From: Gemmatimonas aurantiaca
Lineage (GTDB): Bacteria; Gemmatimonadota; Gemmatimonadetes; Gemmatimonadales; Gemmatimonadaceae
Assembly (NCBI RefSeq): GCF_037190085.1
Contig: NZ_JBBCJO010000005.1
Location: 868,001-932,000 of the forward strand
Reading direction: 5' to 3'
Length of the DNA: 64,000 nt
Positions 42,366-50,890 of the stretch are shown piece after piece. Position numbers and translations under genes: made by a program. The notes under the pieces were generated by a model, which did not search any database, had not been told where the DNA came from, and saw only the letters and a program-made list of their open reading frames with translations. Position 1 is the stretch's first letter. Each line of letters opens with the position of its first letter.

Positions 42366-43652
42366 ATGACCAAGACCGTGAAGTACGGCATCGGCGGCGC
42401 TGTCGTCGTCGCTGTGGCCGCCCTGGCCTTCGTCGCCGCCAAGAAGAACAACACCAAGCCGGTGGAAGTGCGCACCGAGGCGGTGGAAGCGCGGGATCTC
42501 GTGGCGTCGGTGACCGCCAGTGGACAGATCCAGCCCCGCACCAAGGTCAACGTCTCCGCCGACGTGACCGGCAAGATCGTGCGCCTGTCGGTGAAGGAAG
42601 GCGATATCGTCAAGAAGGGACAGTTCCTGCTGCAGATCGACCCCGAGCAGCCCACGGCGGCGTTGCAGCGGGCCGAAGCGGCGCAGGCCTCCTCCAAGGC
42701 GCAGGCGGCGCAGGCCCGCGCCAATCTGATCCAGGCCGAACGCAACTACGAACGGTCGCTCAAGATCAAGCAGCAGACCCCGAGCCTCGTCAGCGACGAA
42801 CAGATCGAGCAGCTCAAGACGCAGATGGAAGTGAACAAGGCACTGGCGGAGGCGGCCAACTACTCGGTCGAACAGGCCGTGGCCTCGGTGCGTGATGCCC
42901 GTCAGGCGCTCAACCGCACCACCATCGTGGCGCCGATGAGCGGCAAGGTGACGCGTCTCAATGTCGAAGAGGGCGAAACGGCGATCATGGGCACCCTGAA
43001 CAAGGATGCCGCCACGCTGCTCACGATCTCCGACATGAGCGTGCTCGAAACCAAGGTGAAGGTGGACGAGACCGACGTGGCCCGCATCAGCGTCGGCGAT
43101 TCGGCGCTCATCCAGATCGACGCGTTCCCCGACACCACCTTCGTGGGCCGCGTGGTGGAGATCTCGAACAGCTCCGTCACCAAGACCGCCTCGACGAACA
43201 CCGGCGACCAGGCCATCGATTACGAAGTGCGCGTACAGCTCGTGAATCCGCCAGGTGAAACCCGTCCGGATTTCTCGGCCACCGCGAAGATCGTCACGGC
43301 CACGCGGACCAAGGCGCTCAGCATTCCCATCATCGCGCTCACGGTGCGGGAGAACGAAAGCCTGCCCAGCGGCGACTCGGCCGTGGCCGTCGGTCGCCAG
43401 CCCACGAAGGAAGTGGGCAAGCGGGACGTGGAAGGCGTGTTCATCGTCGGCGCGGACAACAAGGTGACCTTCCGGCCGGTGAAGGTGGGCATTGCGGGTG
43501 AACGTCACTTCGAAGTGCTCGATGGCCTCAAGGCCGGCGAGACGATCGTGGCGGGCACGTATCAGGCCATCCGTGAACTCAAGGACGGAGCACTGATCAA
43601 GGTCAACAAGCCGGACCCGAAGAAGACGCCGGCCAACGGAGCCAAGTCGTGA
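42366..43652 (+). CDS. MacA/HlyD-type periplasmic adaptor
   Basis: 428 residues. One membrane helix (about 8-27, GIGGAVVVAVAALAFVAAKK) is followed by the lipoyl halves (LVASVTASGQIQPRTKVNVSADV; TTIVAPMSGKVTRLNVEEGETAI) flanking an Ala/Gln-rich coiled-coil hairpin (98-180). A barrel (LETKVKVDETDVARISVGDSA) and membrane-proximal domain follow. The order and KVTRLNVEEGETA pattern fit MacA-like adaptors that stimulate MacB ATPases and join them to TolC. Its stop overlaps the ATPase start by 4 nt (GTGA). Confidence 0.92.
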   Translation: MTKTVKYGIGGAVVVAVAALAFVAAKKNNTKPVEVRTEAVEARDLVASVTASGQIQPRTKVNVSADVTGKIVRLSVKEGDIVKKGQFLLQIDPEQPTAALQRAEAAQASSKAQAAQARANLIQAERNYERSLKIKQQTPSLVSDEQIEQLKTQMEVNKALAEAANYSVEQAVASVRDARQALNRTTIVAPMSGKVTRLNVEEGETAIMGTLNKDAATLLTISDMSVLETKVKVDETDVARISVGDSALIQIDAFPDTTFVGRVVEISNSSVTKTASTNTGDQAIDYEVRVQLVNPPGETRPDFSATAKIVTATRTKALSIPIIALTVRENESLPSGDSAVAVGRQPTKEVGKRDVEGVFIVGADNKVTFRPVKVGIAGERHFEVLDGLKAGETIVAGTYQAIRELKDGALIKVNKPDPKKTPANGAKS

Positions 43653-44452
43653 CCTCTTCCGACGAAGTCGGCCTCAGTACGACCGGCGAACGACGCGCGG
43701 TCGTCGCGGCCCCGGGGGCAACTCCGGGGCAGGATTGGGTCATCGTCACGCGGCAGCTCACACGGCAGTACGACATGGGCGGGGAAATCGTGCGCGCACT
43801 GCGCGGGGTCGATCTCGCCATCCGCCGCAACGAATACGTCGCCATCATGGGACCGTCGGGGTCGGGCAAGTCCACGCTCATGAACCTCATCGGCTGCCTC
43901 GACACGCCCAACGACGGCGAATACTGGCTGAACGGCATGCTCGTCTCCACGATGAGCGACGACCAGCTCGCCCGCGTGCGCAACAAGGAGATCGGGTTCG
44001 TCTTCCAGACGTTCAACCTCCTGCCCCGCGCTTCGGCGCTGCAGAACGTCGAACTGCCGCTCGTGTACGCCGGCGTGTCGGCGGAAGAACGCAAGAAACG
44101 CGCGACGGAGGCCCTCGAGCGTGTGCAGCTCGGTCAGCGCATGCACCATCGGCCCAACGAGCTCTCGGGCGGTCAGCGTCAGCGTGTGGCCATCGCGCGG
44201 GCGCTCGTCAACCGCCCGTCCATCCTGCTGGCCGACGAACCGACCGGCAATCTCGACTCGCAGACGTCGGAAGAGATCATGCGGGTCTTCGAAGAACTGT
44301 CCAGCGAGGGCCAGACCGTCGTGATGGTAACGCACGAGCCCGATATTGCCTCGCATGCGCGTCGTGTCGTCGTGCTGCGTGACGGGGTCATCGCCAGCGA
44401 CGAGCGTCGTCACCAGTTCGTCGAACGGGTCGGCATGTCCGTCGCCCACTGA
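43649..44452 (+). CDS. MacB/LolD-type ABC transporter ATP-binding protein
   Basis: 267 residues, GTG start. Walker A GPSGSGKST (68-76), Q-loop FVFQTFNLLPRASALQNVELPL (the MacB/LolD pattern), signature LSGGQRQRVA (172-181), Walker B ILLADEPTGNLDS and H-loop MVTHEPDIA. It has a 35-residue leader before the domain. As the only ATPase in the nine-gene operon it must power six permease proteins. The permease domains fused to MacB in E. coli are separate here. No pseudo-ATPase is seen. Confidence 0.93.
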   Translation: MTSSDEVGLSTTGERRAVVAAPGATPGQDWVIVTRQLTRQYDMGGEIVRALRGVDLAIRRNEYVAIMGPSGSGKSTLMNLIGCLDTPNDGEYWLNGMLVSTMSDDQLARVRNKEIGFVFQTFNLLPRASALQNVELPLVYAGVSAEERKKRATEALERVQLGQRMHHRPNELSGGQRQRVAIARALVNRPSILLADEPTGNLDSQTSEEIMRVFEELSSEGQTVVMVTHEPDIASHARRVVVLRDGVIASDERRHQFVERVGMSVAH

Positions 44453-44489
44453 ATTTCCGTTTCCCTCTTCAGTCCTTCACCGAACTCCC

Positions 44490-45737
44490 GTGCCGTTTTT
44501 CGACGCCATTCGCCTGGCACTGACCACGATCCGCACCCAGAAGCTCAAGAGCGCGTTCACGCTGCTCGGGGTGTGCATCGGCGTCATGTTCCTCATCTCG
44601 GTCGTGTCGATCGTGGAGGGCATGGGGCGCTACATGGAGGACGACCTGGTCGGCAAGCTGATCGGGGTCAATACGTTCGAGCTGCGCAACCGCCCCAACA
44701 TCAACATCGGCGATGTCGACCAGGCCACGTGGGACGAGTACCGCAAGCGGCCGCGCCTCGAGATCACCGATGTCGAGCCGGTGACGTCGGCGCTTCCCGC
44801 CGATACCAAGTGGTATTTCATCAGCGACGGGCAGGTGTACGTGTCGTCGTCCTCCAGCGGCAAGCCGCGTCGGGTGCAGGTGAGCGCGGTGGACGGCGCG
44901 TACTTCGACATGAAGAAGCTGGGGGTGAGTTCGGGACGTGTGCTCAGCGAGCAGGAGCTGGCCCGCGGCGAGAAAGCCGTGGTTCTTGGTGCCGACGCCG
45001 CCAAGCGGTTGTTCCCGAGTCTCGATCCGATCGACCGCGAGATCAAGATCGGCGGCGTGCCGTTCCGGGTCGTGGGCATCGCCGAGACGCAGGGGCAGAT
45101 CTTCGGCATGTCGATGGACAACTTCCTGGTCACGAGCTGGCGCTCCCCGGCGCGACGGTTCCTCAACAGCCGCCCCAACATCGTCGACGCCGTGGCCATC
45201 CAGTCCCCCAGCGATCCGGCGATGAAGGAAACCATGGAGACCGTGCGCGCGGTGATGCGGGCGCAGCGCCATCTCCGACCCAATCAGAAGGACAACTTCG
45301 CGCTGCAGACCGCCGATTCGGCACTGGAGTTCTGGAACAAGATCAAGGGTTACCTGGTCATGGCGGGCATCGCGCTTCCGGCCATCGGGCTCGTGGTCGG
45401 CGCCATCGTGATCATGAACATCATGCTGGTGGCGGTGGCCGAGCGGACCCGTGAGATCGGGATCCGCAAAGCCCTCGGCGCCAAACGGCGGGACATTCTG
45501 CTGCAGTTCCTCATCGAAGCCAGCACCCTGGGTACCGTGGGTTCGGCCATCGGCGTGGGCCTGGGCATCGGACTGGCGAAGTTCATCTCGCTGGTCTCTC
45601 CGCTGCCGGCCAGTGTCGCGCCGTGGTCCATCGTGGCGGGTGTGGCGCTCGGCGCCGGTGTCGGTATCATCTCGGGCGTGTATCCGGCCAGCCGGGCCTC
45701 GCGCCTCGATCCCATCGCCGCACTCAGGCAGGAGTGA
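44490..45737 (+). CDS. MacB-type permease A1
   Basis: 415 residues, GTG start. First helix near 20-42 (LLGVCIGVMFLISVVSIVEGM), a large periplasmic MacB core (45-280), then three FtsX helices ending in YPASRASRLDPIAALRQE. It belongs to subfamily A of this operon: VNTFELRN after the first helix and IMNIMLVAVAERTREIGIRKALGAKRRDI at the FtsX start. No ATPase is fused. It should dimerise with another permease, most simply with B2 directly downstream (2-nt gap). Exported cargo is unknown. Confidence 0.92.
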   Translation: MPFFDAIRLALTTIRTQKLKSAFTLLGVCIGVMFLISVVSIVEGMGRYMEDDLVGKLIGVNTFELRNRPNINIGDVDQATWDEYRKRPRLEITDVEPVTSALPADTKWYFISDGQVYVSSSSSGKPRRVQVSAVDGAYFDMKKLGVSSGRVLSEQELARGEKAVVLGADAAKRLFPSLDPIDREIKIGGVPFRVVGIAETQGQIFGMSMDNFLVTSWRSPARRFLNSRPNIVDAVAIQSPSDPAMKETMETVRAVMRAQRHLRPNQKDNFALQTADSALEFWNKIKGYLVMAGIALPAIGLVVGAIVIMNIMLVAVAERTREIGIRKALGAKRRDILLQFLIEASTLGTVGSAIGVGLGIGLAKFISLVSPLPASVAPWSIVAGVALGAGVGIISGVYPASRASRLDPIAALRQE

Positions 45738-45739
45738 CG

Positions 45740-46993
45740 ATGTCCGCGCTCAGCACCCGTCTCTCCGCGGTTTCCGAAGGGGTCCGCATCGCCATCGACG
45801 CCGTGCGCGCCAACAAGGTGCGCGCCGGTCTCACGATTCTGGGCATCGCCGTGGGCGTTTTTGTGGTGGTGGCCATCTCGGCCGCCATCCACGGCATCAA
45901 CCAGTCGGTGGCCAAGGACTTCGCCAGCACCGGTCCGACGACGTTTTTCATCTCCCGCTATCCCATCGTCTTCGAAGCGTGCGATGGATCGGACGAGACC
46001 TGCAAGTGGTTGCGCAATCCGCCGCTCCGGCCCAACGAGATCGAGACCCTGCGTCGGCTCTCCACCGTGGAGGCCGTGGGGGAGCGTCTCGACTGGGGGG
46101 CGAAGGTGAAGTACCGCGATCGCGAACTGTCGAGCGCGCCGATCGAAGGGTATTCGGCCGAGTGGACCGCGATCAGCGCGCCGGAGGTTTATCCCGGACG
46201 GGCATTCACGGTGGCCGAGGCGCGCACGGGAGCCCGCGTGGCGGTGATCACCACCCTCATGGCCGAACGGCTGTTCAATGAATCCGATCCGATCGGCAAG
46301 ACCATCCTGATGAACAGCGTGCCGTTCGAAGTCATCGGGGTCTACAAGGACAACAGCAGCTTCCTCTCCGGCGGGGAACGTCCGAAGGCAGTGGTACCGG
46401 TGCAGGCGTTGATCCGCTATCTGGGTGCGCGGGCGAGCAATGTGGGACTGTCGGTGAAACCCAGAAGCGAAGTCTCCCGTGATGAAGTCATCGACGATGT
46501 CACGGCGGCCCTGCGTGGCGCGCGCGGGACCCGGCCCTCCGAGGAATCGAGTTTCGCGATCATCACGCAGGACAAGCTCTTCGAGACGTACAACTCCATC
46601 TTCGGGATGTTCTTCCTGGTGATGATTGCGCTCTCCGGAGTCGGTCTCATCGTCGGTGGTGTGGGGGTGGTGGCGATCATGATGATCTCGGTGACCGAAC
46701 GGACGCGCGAGATCGGTGTTCGCAAGGCGCTCGGGGCAACCCGGGCCACGATCCTCTGGCAATTTCTCGTCGAAGCGGCGACGCTGACGGGAATCGGAGG
46801 CGCCATCGGGTTGTTCGTGGGCTGGCTCGCTGCCCTGCTCATTCGCAGCTTCACGCCGATCGAAGCAAGTATCCCACCGGCAGCCGTTTTTGCGGCCCTG
46901 GGCGCCAGCTGCGTCACGGGCATCATCTTCGGCATGCTTCCCGCGAGCCGCGCGGCCAAACTCGATCCAGTCGAAGCGCTCCGCTACGAGTAG
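45740..46993 (+). CDS. MacB-type permease B2
   Basis: 417 residues from ATG 45740. Same layout: helix (about 30-50, ILGIAVGVFVVVAISAAIHGI), periplasmic core, three FtsX helices with GVGVVAIMMISVTERTREIGVRKALGATRATIL and YPVEALR-like end LDPVEALRYE. It is of subfamily B, marked by GPTTFFISRYP after the first helix. The core holds a Cys loop ACDGSDETCKW (residues about 81-91), shared with B4 and probably disulfide-bonded in the periplasm. It lies 2 nt after A1. Confidence 0.92.
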   Translation: MSALSTRLSAVSEGVRIAIDAVRANKVRAGLTILGIAVGVFVVVAISAAIHGINQSVAKDFASTGPTTFFISRYPIVFEACDGSDETCKWLRNPPLRPNEIETLRRLSTVEAVGERLDWGAKVKYRDRELSSAPIEGYSAEWTAISAPEVYPGRAFTVAEARTGARVAVITTLMAERLFNESDPIGKTILMNSVPFEVIGVYKDNSSFLSGGERPKAVVPVQALIRYLGARASNVGLSVKPRSEVSRDEVIDDVTAALRGARGTRPSEESSFAIITQDKLFETYNSIFGMFFLVMIALSGVGLIVGGVGVVAIMMISVTERTREIGVRKALGATRATILWQFLVEAATLTGIGGAIGLFVGWLAALLIRSFTPIEASIPPAAVFAALGASCVTGIIFGMLPASRAAKLDPVEALRYE

Positions 46994-47007
46994 GCGGCCA
47001 TAGCGAA

Positions 47008-47044
47008 CGACGAGTCGGATCCGGGTAACGGCATCGACTCGTCG
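47008..47044 (+). other. Intra-operon hairpin between permeases B2 and A3
   Basis: Perfect 10-bp arms CGACGAGTCG and CGACTCGTCG with a 17-nt loop lie in the 84-nt gap. No T-run follows, so a full terminator is unlikely. An mRNA processing or stability site is a fair guess. Confidence 0.5.
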
Positions 47045-47077
47045 GACACTCCGCCCATTCAACAGGGGACATCGCGG

Positions 47078-48313
47078 ATGGCTTTTCTCGAAGCCGTCCG
47101 GCTGGCGCTCGCCACGATCCGCGTGCAGAAGCTGAAGAGCTTCTTCACCCTCATCGGTGTCACGATCGGCGTGATGTTTCTCATCGCCGTCGTCTCGATC
47201 GTGGAAGGCATGAGCCGGTACGTGGAGAACGATTTTGCCGGCAAGCTGTTCGGCGTGAACACCTTCACGCTGCGCCGGTGGAACGACTTCAACACCGACG
47301 ACAATCTCGACTGGCGCGAGATCCAGCGTCGTCCGCGTCTGTATCCGCAGGATGCCGCCCTGGTGCGCACCGTGCTGCCGCCCGGCAGTCTGTCGGCCAT
47401 CGCCAGCGAGACCTTCCTGTCGGCGAACTCGCCGTACAACCGTCCGCGCCAGGTGCAGGCGGTGGCCACCGAGGCGTCGTACTTCACCATCAAGAAGTTC
47501 AATCTCGAACGCGGTCGCGCCTTCGGCCCACAGGAAGTGAACATCGGCGCGCGGGTGATCGTGATCGGGGTGGAGGTCGCGGAGCACTTCTTCAAGGGGC
47601 TCGATCCGCTGGGACGCGAACTGCGGATTCATGGCACCCCCTACGAAGTGATCGGCGTGATCGAAAAACAGGGGACGGTGTTCGGCTTCTCGCTCGACCG
47701 ACTGGCCATCGCGCCGTACACCAGTCCACTGCAGCGCGCCATCCGGCCGCGGGGCGATATCGAATCGATGGTGGTCCAGGCGCCATCGGCGTTGCTCGTC
47801 ACCGACGGTATGGACGCGGCGCGTGAGGTGCTGCGGGCCGCGCGACGCCTGCCCCCCGGCAAGAGCGACGACTTCGCGCTCGAGACACAGGACGAGGCCC
47901 TCGCCTTCTTCGACGGTATCAAGTCCAAGATGGTGGTGTTCGGGACGGCACTGCCGGCCATCGGTCTCGTGGTGGGAGCCATGGTCATCATGAACATCAT
48001 GCTCGTGGCGGTGGCCGAACGCACGCGGGAAATCGGCGTGCGCAAGGCGCTGGGCGCGCGGCGACGCGACATCATGTCGCAGTTCCTCGTGGAATCGGCC
48101 ACCCTCAGTCTCGTCGGTGCCGCGGTGGGTATCGGTCTCGGCGTGGCGCTCGCGGCCACGATTGCCTCGTTGACCCCGTTGCCGGCCGCCGTGGCGCCCT
48201 GGTCGATCGTGGCCGCACTCGTGGTGGGCGCCGGCGTGGGCATCGCGGCCGGCATCTATCCCGCCAGCCGCGCCGCCCGCCTCGATCCCATCGCCGCGTT
48301 ACGGCAGGAATAG
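47078..48313 (+). CDS. MacB-type permease A3
   Basis: 411 residues. Very close in layout and sequence to A1: FLEAVRLALATIRVQKLKSFFTLIG before the first helix, VNTFTLRRW after it, then IMNIMLVAVAERTREIGVRKALGARRRDI and the end YPASRAARLDPIAALRQE. The periplasmic core differs more, with no Cys loop. Translation starts at an ATG preceded by GGGGA. It follows the 84-nt gap with the hairpin and is followed by B4 after 34 nt. The likely partner is B4. Confidence 0.92.
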   Translation: MAFLEAVRLALATIRVQKLKSFFTLIGVTIGVMFLIAVVSIVEGMSRYVENDFAGKLFGVNTFTLRRWNDFNTDDNLDWREIQRRPRLYPQDAALVRTVLPPGSLSAIASETFLSANSPYNRPRQVQAVATEASYFTIKKFNLERGRAFGPQEVNIGARVIVIGVEVAEHFFKGLDPLGRELRIHGTPYEVIGVIEKQGTVFGFSLDRLAIAPYTSPLQRAIRPRGDIESMVVQAPSALLVTDGMDAAREVLRAARRLPPGKSDDFALETQDEALAFFDGIKSKMVVFGTALPAIGLVVGAMVIMNIMLVAVAERTREIGVRKALGARRRDIMSQFLVESATLSLVGAAVGIGLGVALAATIASLTPLPAAVAPWSIVAALVVGAGVGIAAGIYPASRAARLDPIAALRQE

Positions 48314-48347
48314 GCCAGGGACAGAACAAACCGTCACCGGAACAGTC

Positions 48348-49613
48348 ATGCGATTCTTCGATCGTATCCTGCTCGCCCTCGAAGGCATCGGCATTGCCCT
48401 CGATGCGATCCGCGCCAACAAGGTCCGCGCCGGCCTCACCATTGCCGGCGTGGGAGTGGGGGTGTTCGTGGTCGTGGCCATGGGGGCCACGGTGCATGGC
48501 ATCCGGCAGAGTTTTCAGTCGGATCTCGACGAGTTCGGGGCCACGTCGTTCCAGGTGCGTCGACGCGGCATCGGCTTCAATGCCTGCGACGGCACCGACG
48601 ACACCTGCCCCGACCGGCGCAATCCGGCCATCACCCTCGACGAGTGGGCGGCCATCCGCGACATGCCCGATGTGGAAGCGGCCACCGCATGGCTTTCCGG
48701 TCAGACCAGCTTCGACTACAAGGATCGCCACGTCACCAACGTGGGCTACGACGCACAGAGCACCGACTGGCTCAAGACCGACGTGGCGGACCTCTCGCCC
48801 GGCCGCAGCTTTTCCCGTGCCGAGCACGATGGCGCGGCGCAGGTGGTGATCATCAACGATACGCTCAAGAACCGACTGTTCGGCGATTCCGATCCGATCG
48901 GCAAACAGATCGCGGTGGAGGGGAAGCAGTTCACGGTCATCGGGGTGTTTCACACCAAAGCCGGGTTCCTCAAGTCGATGGACGGCCGGGGACCGGACAA
49001 ACCCCGCGCCATCCTGCCGATGATGACCGCCTATCGTCATCTCGATGTCTGGCGGCGTGGTCTGCTCATCATGGTGAAGCCGCGCGTCGGCGTGGAGCAG
49101 GCCGTGGTCATGGACGCGGTGACCGAGATGCTGCGGGGCCGGCGCGGACTCAAACCGGCGCAGCCGAACAACTTCGCACTGGTGGCGCAGGATCGCATGC
49201 TGGAGACATTCGACCAGCTCTTTGGCGCGATCTTCATGGTGGGTCTCGCGCTCTCCGCCGTCGGGCTGCTGGTGGGCGGCGTGGGCGTGGTGGCCATCAT
49301 GATGATCTCGGTCACCGAACGCACGCGCGAAATCGGTGTGCGCAAGGCCCTTGGAGCGACACGCGTGACCATCCTCTGGCAGTTTCTGGTGGAAGCGGCC
49401 ACTCTGACGTCGATCGGTGCATCGACCGGGCTCATGGTCGGTGCGGTCCTGGCCTGGGTCGTGCGCACGAACACGTCCATCCCGGCGTCCATTCCCGGAT
49501 CGGCCATTGCCACGGCCATCCTCGCCAGCATCGCGACCGGTGTGGTGTTCGGCATGCTTCCCGCGCTGCGCGCCTCGCGCCTCGATCCGGTGGAGGCATT
49601 GCGATACGAGTAG
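48348..49613 (+). CDS. MacB-type permease B4
   Basis: 421 residues, subfamily B. GIALDAIRANKVRAGLTIAG precedes the first helix and FGATSFQVRRRG follows it. The core has the Cys loop ACDGTDDTCPD (about 83-93), matching B2. The FtsX part reads GVGVVAIMMISVTERTREIGVRKALGATRVTIL and ends LDPVEALRYE. The strong match with B2 suggests gene duplication of an A-B pair. It should pair with A3. Confidence 0.92.
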   Translation: MRFFDRILLALEGIGIALDAIRANKVRAGLTIAGVGVGVFVVVAMGATVHGIRQSFQSDLDEFGATSFQVRRRGIGFNACDGTDDTCPDRRNPAITLDEWAAIRDMPDVEAATAWLSGQTSFDYKDRHVTNVGYDAQSTDWLKTDVADLSPGRSFSRAEHDGAAQVVIINDTLKNRLFGDSDPIGKQIAVEGKQFTVIGVFHTKAGFLKSMDGRGPDKPRAILPMMTAYRHLDVWRRGLLIMVKPRVGVEQAVVMDAVTEMLRGRRGLKPAQPNNFALVAQDRMLETFDQLFGAIFMVGLALSAVGLLVGGVGVVAIMMISVTERTREIGVRKALGATRVTILWQFLVEAATLTSIGASTGLMVGAVLAWVVRTNTSIPASIPGSAIATAILASIATGVVFGMLPALRASRLDPVEALRYE

Positions 49614-49645
49614 TGAGAGCATCCCGGCGAGGCTAGAATGTGGCC

Positions 49646-50890
49646 ATGCGGTTTTCCGACGTGGTCCTGATGGCCCTCGGGCAGTTGCGCGCCAACAAAC
49701 TGCGCACGGCATTCACCCTGCTGGGCATCGTGGTGTCGGTGGGATTCCTGGTGGCGGTCGTGGCCATCATCCAGGGCATGAATGCCTACGTGAAGGAGAA
49801 CATCGCCGATGCGATGATCGGCATGAACACCTTCCAGGTGCGTCGACTGCCGCTCAGCCTCGGTCTCTTCACCGACGACGAGTTCCGCCTGCTGTACCGC
49901 CGGCCGCGGATCGACGAACGGGATGCCGCCGCCGTGCGGGAGGCACTGCCGGATGCACTGGCCATCAGCCTGCAGTCGGGATGGCCCACGCCGCAGGCCG
50001 ATATGATCTGGCGGGACCGCACACTGGGCAACGTGCTGATCTACGGTGTGACGGCGCCGTATCAGGAGGTGCAGGACTATCGCTTCACGGCCGGACGTCC
50101 GCTCTCGGACATCGACGTCCGGGAACGACGTCATGTGATCGTGATCGGAGCCGAAGTCGCCCAGAAGCTCTTTGGCGGTGGAATCGCCATCGACCGCGAC
50201 GTGCGCCTCGCCGGTCAGCGCTTCACCGTGATCGGCGTGGTGGCCCGCAAGGGACAGGTGCTGGGGCAGTCCTTCGACGGATTTGCCATCATGCCCATCA
50301 CGGTGTTCGAGACGTTGTACGGACGCCGTCAGACAACCACCATCTCGGTCAAGATGCGCGAAGCCGCGCAGATCGGCCCGGCCATGGTCCGTGCGCAGGA
50401 AGCCATGCGTGTCGTGCGTCGCCTGCGTCCCGCCGATCGCGACAACTTCGACGTGGGTACGGCCGACGCTCTCGTGGATTTCTGGAAACAGCTCACCAGC
50501 GTGTTGTTCGCGGTGGTACCGGCGGTCGTCGCCATCGGCGTGCTCGTCGGAGGCATCGTGATCATGAACATCATGCTCATGGCGGTCACCGAACGCACGC
50601 ACGAGATCGGGATCCGGAAAGCCGTCGGCGCCACCGCGGCCGATGTACGACGGCAATTTCTCGTGGAGTCGATCACGATGGCCATGTGCGGCGGAGCCCT
50701 GGGCGTGACCTCCGGCTGGCTGCTGGCGTTGCTGATCGCCACCGTATCTCCCCTCCCCGCTCGCGTGAGCGCGTGGAGCGTGGCGCTGGCGCTCGTACTG
50801 GGCGCCAGCATCGGCGTGATCTTCGGCGTGTATCCCGCCTCGCGCGCCGCCCGTCTCGATCCCATCACCGCGATGCGGGCCGAGACGTGA
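49646..50890 (+). CDS. MacB-type permease A5
   Basis: 414 residues from ATG 49646 (a GTG two codons earlier is open). It is the most diverged A-type member: FTLLGIVVSVGFLVAVVAIIQGM as first helix, MNTFQVRRL after it, GIVIMNIMLMAVTERTHEIGIRKAVGA in the FtsX part and YPASRAARLDPITAMRAET at the end. Its stop overlaps the GTG start of B6 by 3 nt within GTGA, so the two are translationally coupled. Confidence 0.9.
   Translation: MRFSDVVLMALGQLRANKLRTAFTLLGIVVSVGFLVAVVAIIQGMNAYVKENIADAMIGMNTFQVRRLPLSLGLFTDDEFRLLYRRPRIDERDAAAVREALPDALAISLQSGWPTPQADMIWRDRTLGNVLIYGVTAPYQEVQDYRFTAGRPLSDIDVRERRHVIVIGAEVAQKLFGGGIAIDRDVRLAGQRFTVIGVVARKGQVLGQSFDGFAIMPITVFETLYGRRQTTTISVKMREAAQIGPAMVRAQEAMRVVRRLRPADRDNFDVGTADALVDFWKQLTSVLFAVVPAVVAIGVLVGGIVIMNIMLMAVTERTHEIGIRKAVGATAADVRRQFLVESITMAMCGGALGVTSGWLLALLIATVSPLPARVSAWSVALALVLGASIGVIFGVYPASRAARLDPITAMRAET

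Noticed and set aside
45350..47632. A 760-codon open frame on the minus strand
   Set aside because: It is antisense to permeases A1, B2 and A3. The composition is His/Arg-rich and no motif is visible.
49417..50886. An upstream extension of permease B6 giving an 898-codon frame
   Set aside because: The extra part is another frame of B4 and A5. The GTG at 50887 overlapping the A5 stop gives a normal MacB-type N-terminus.
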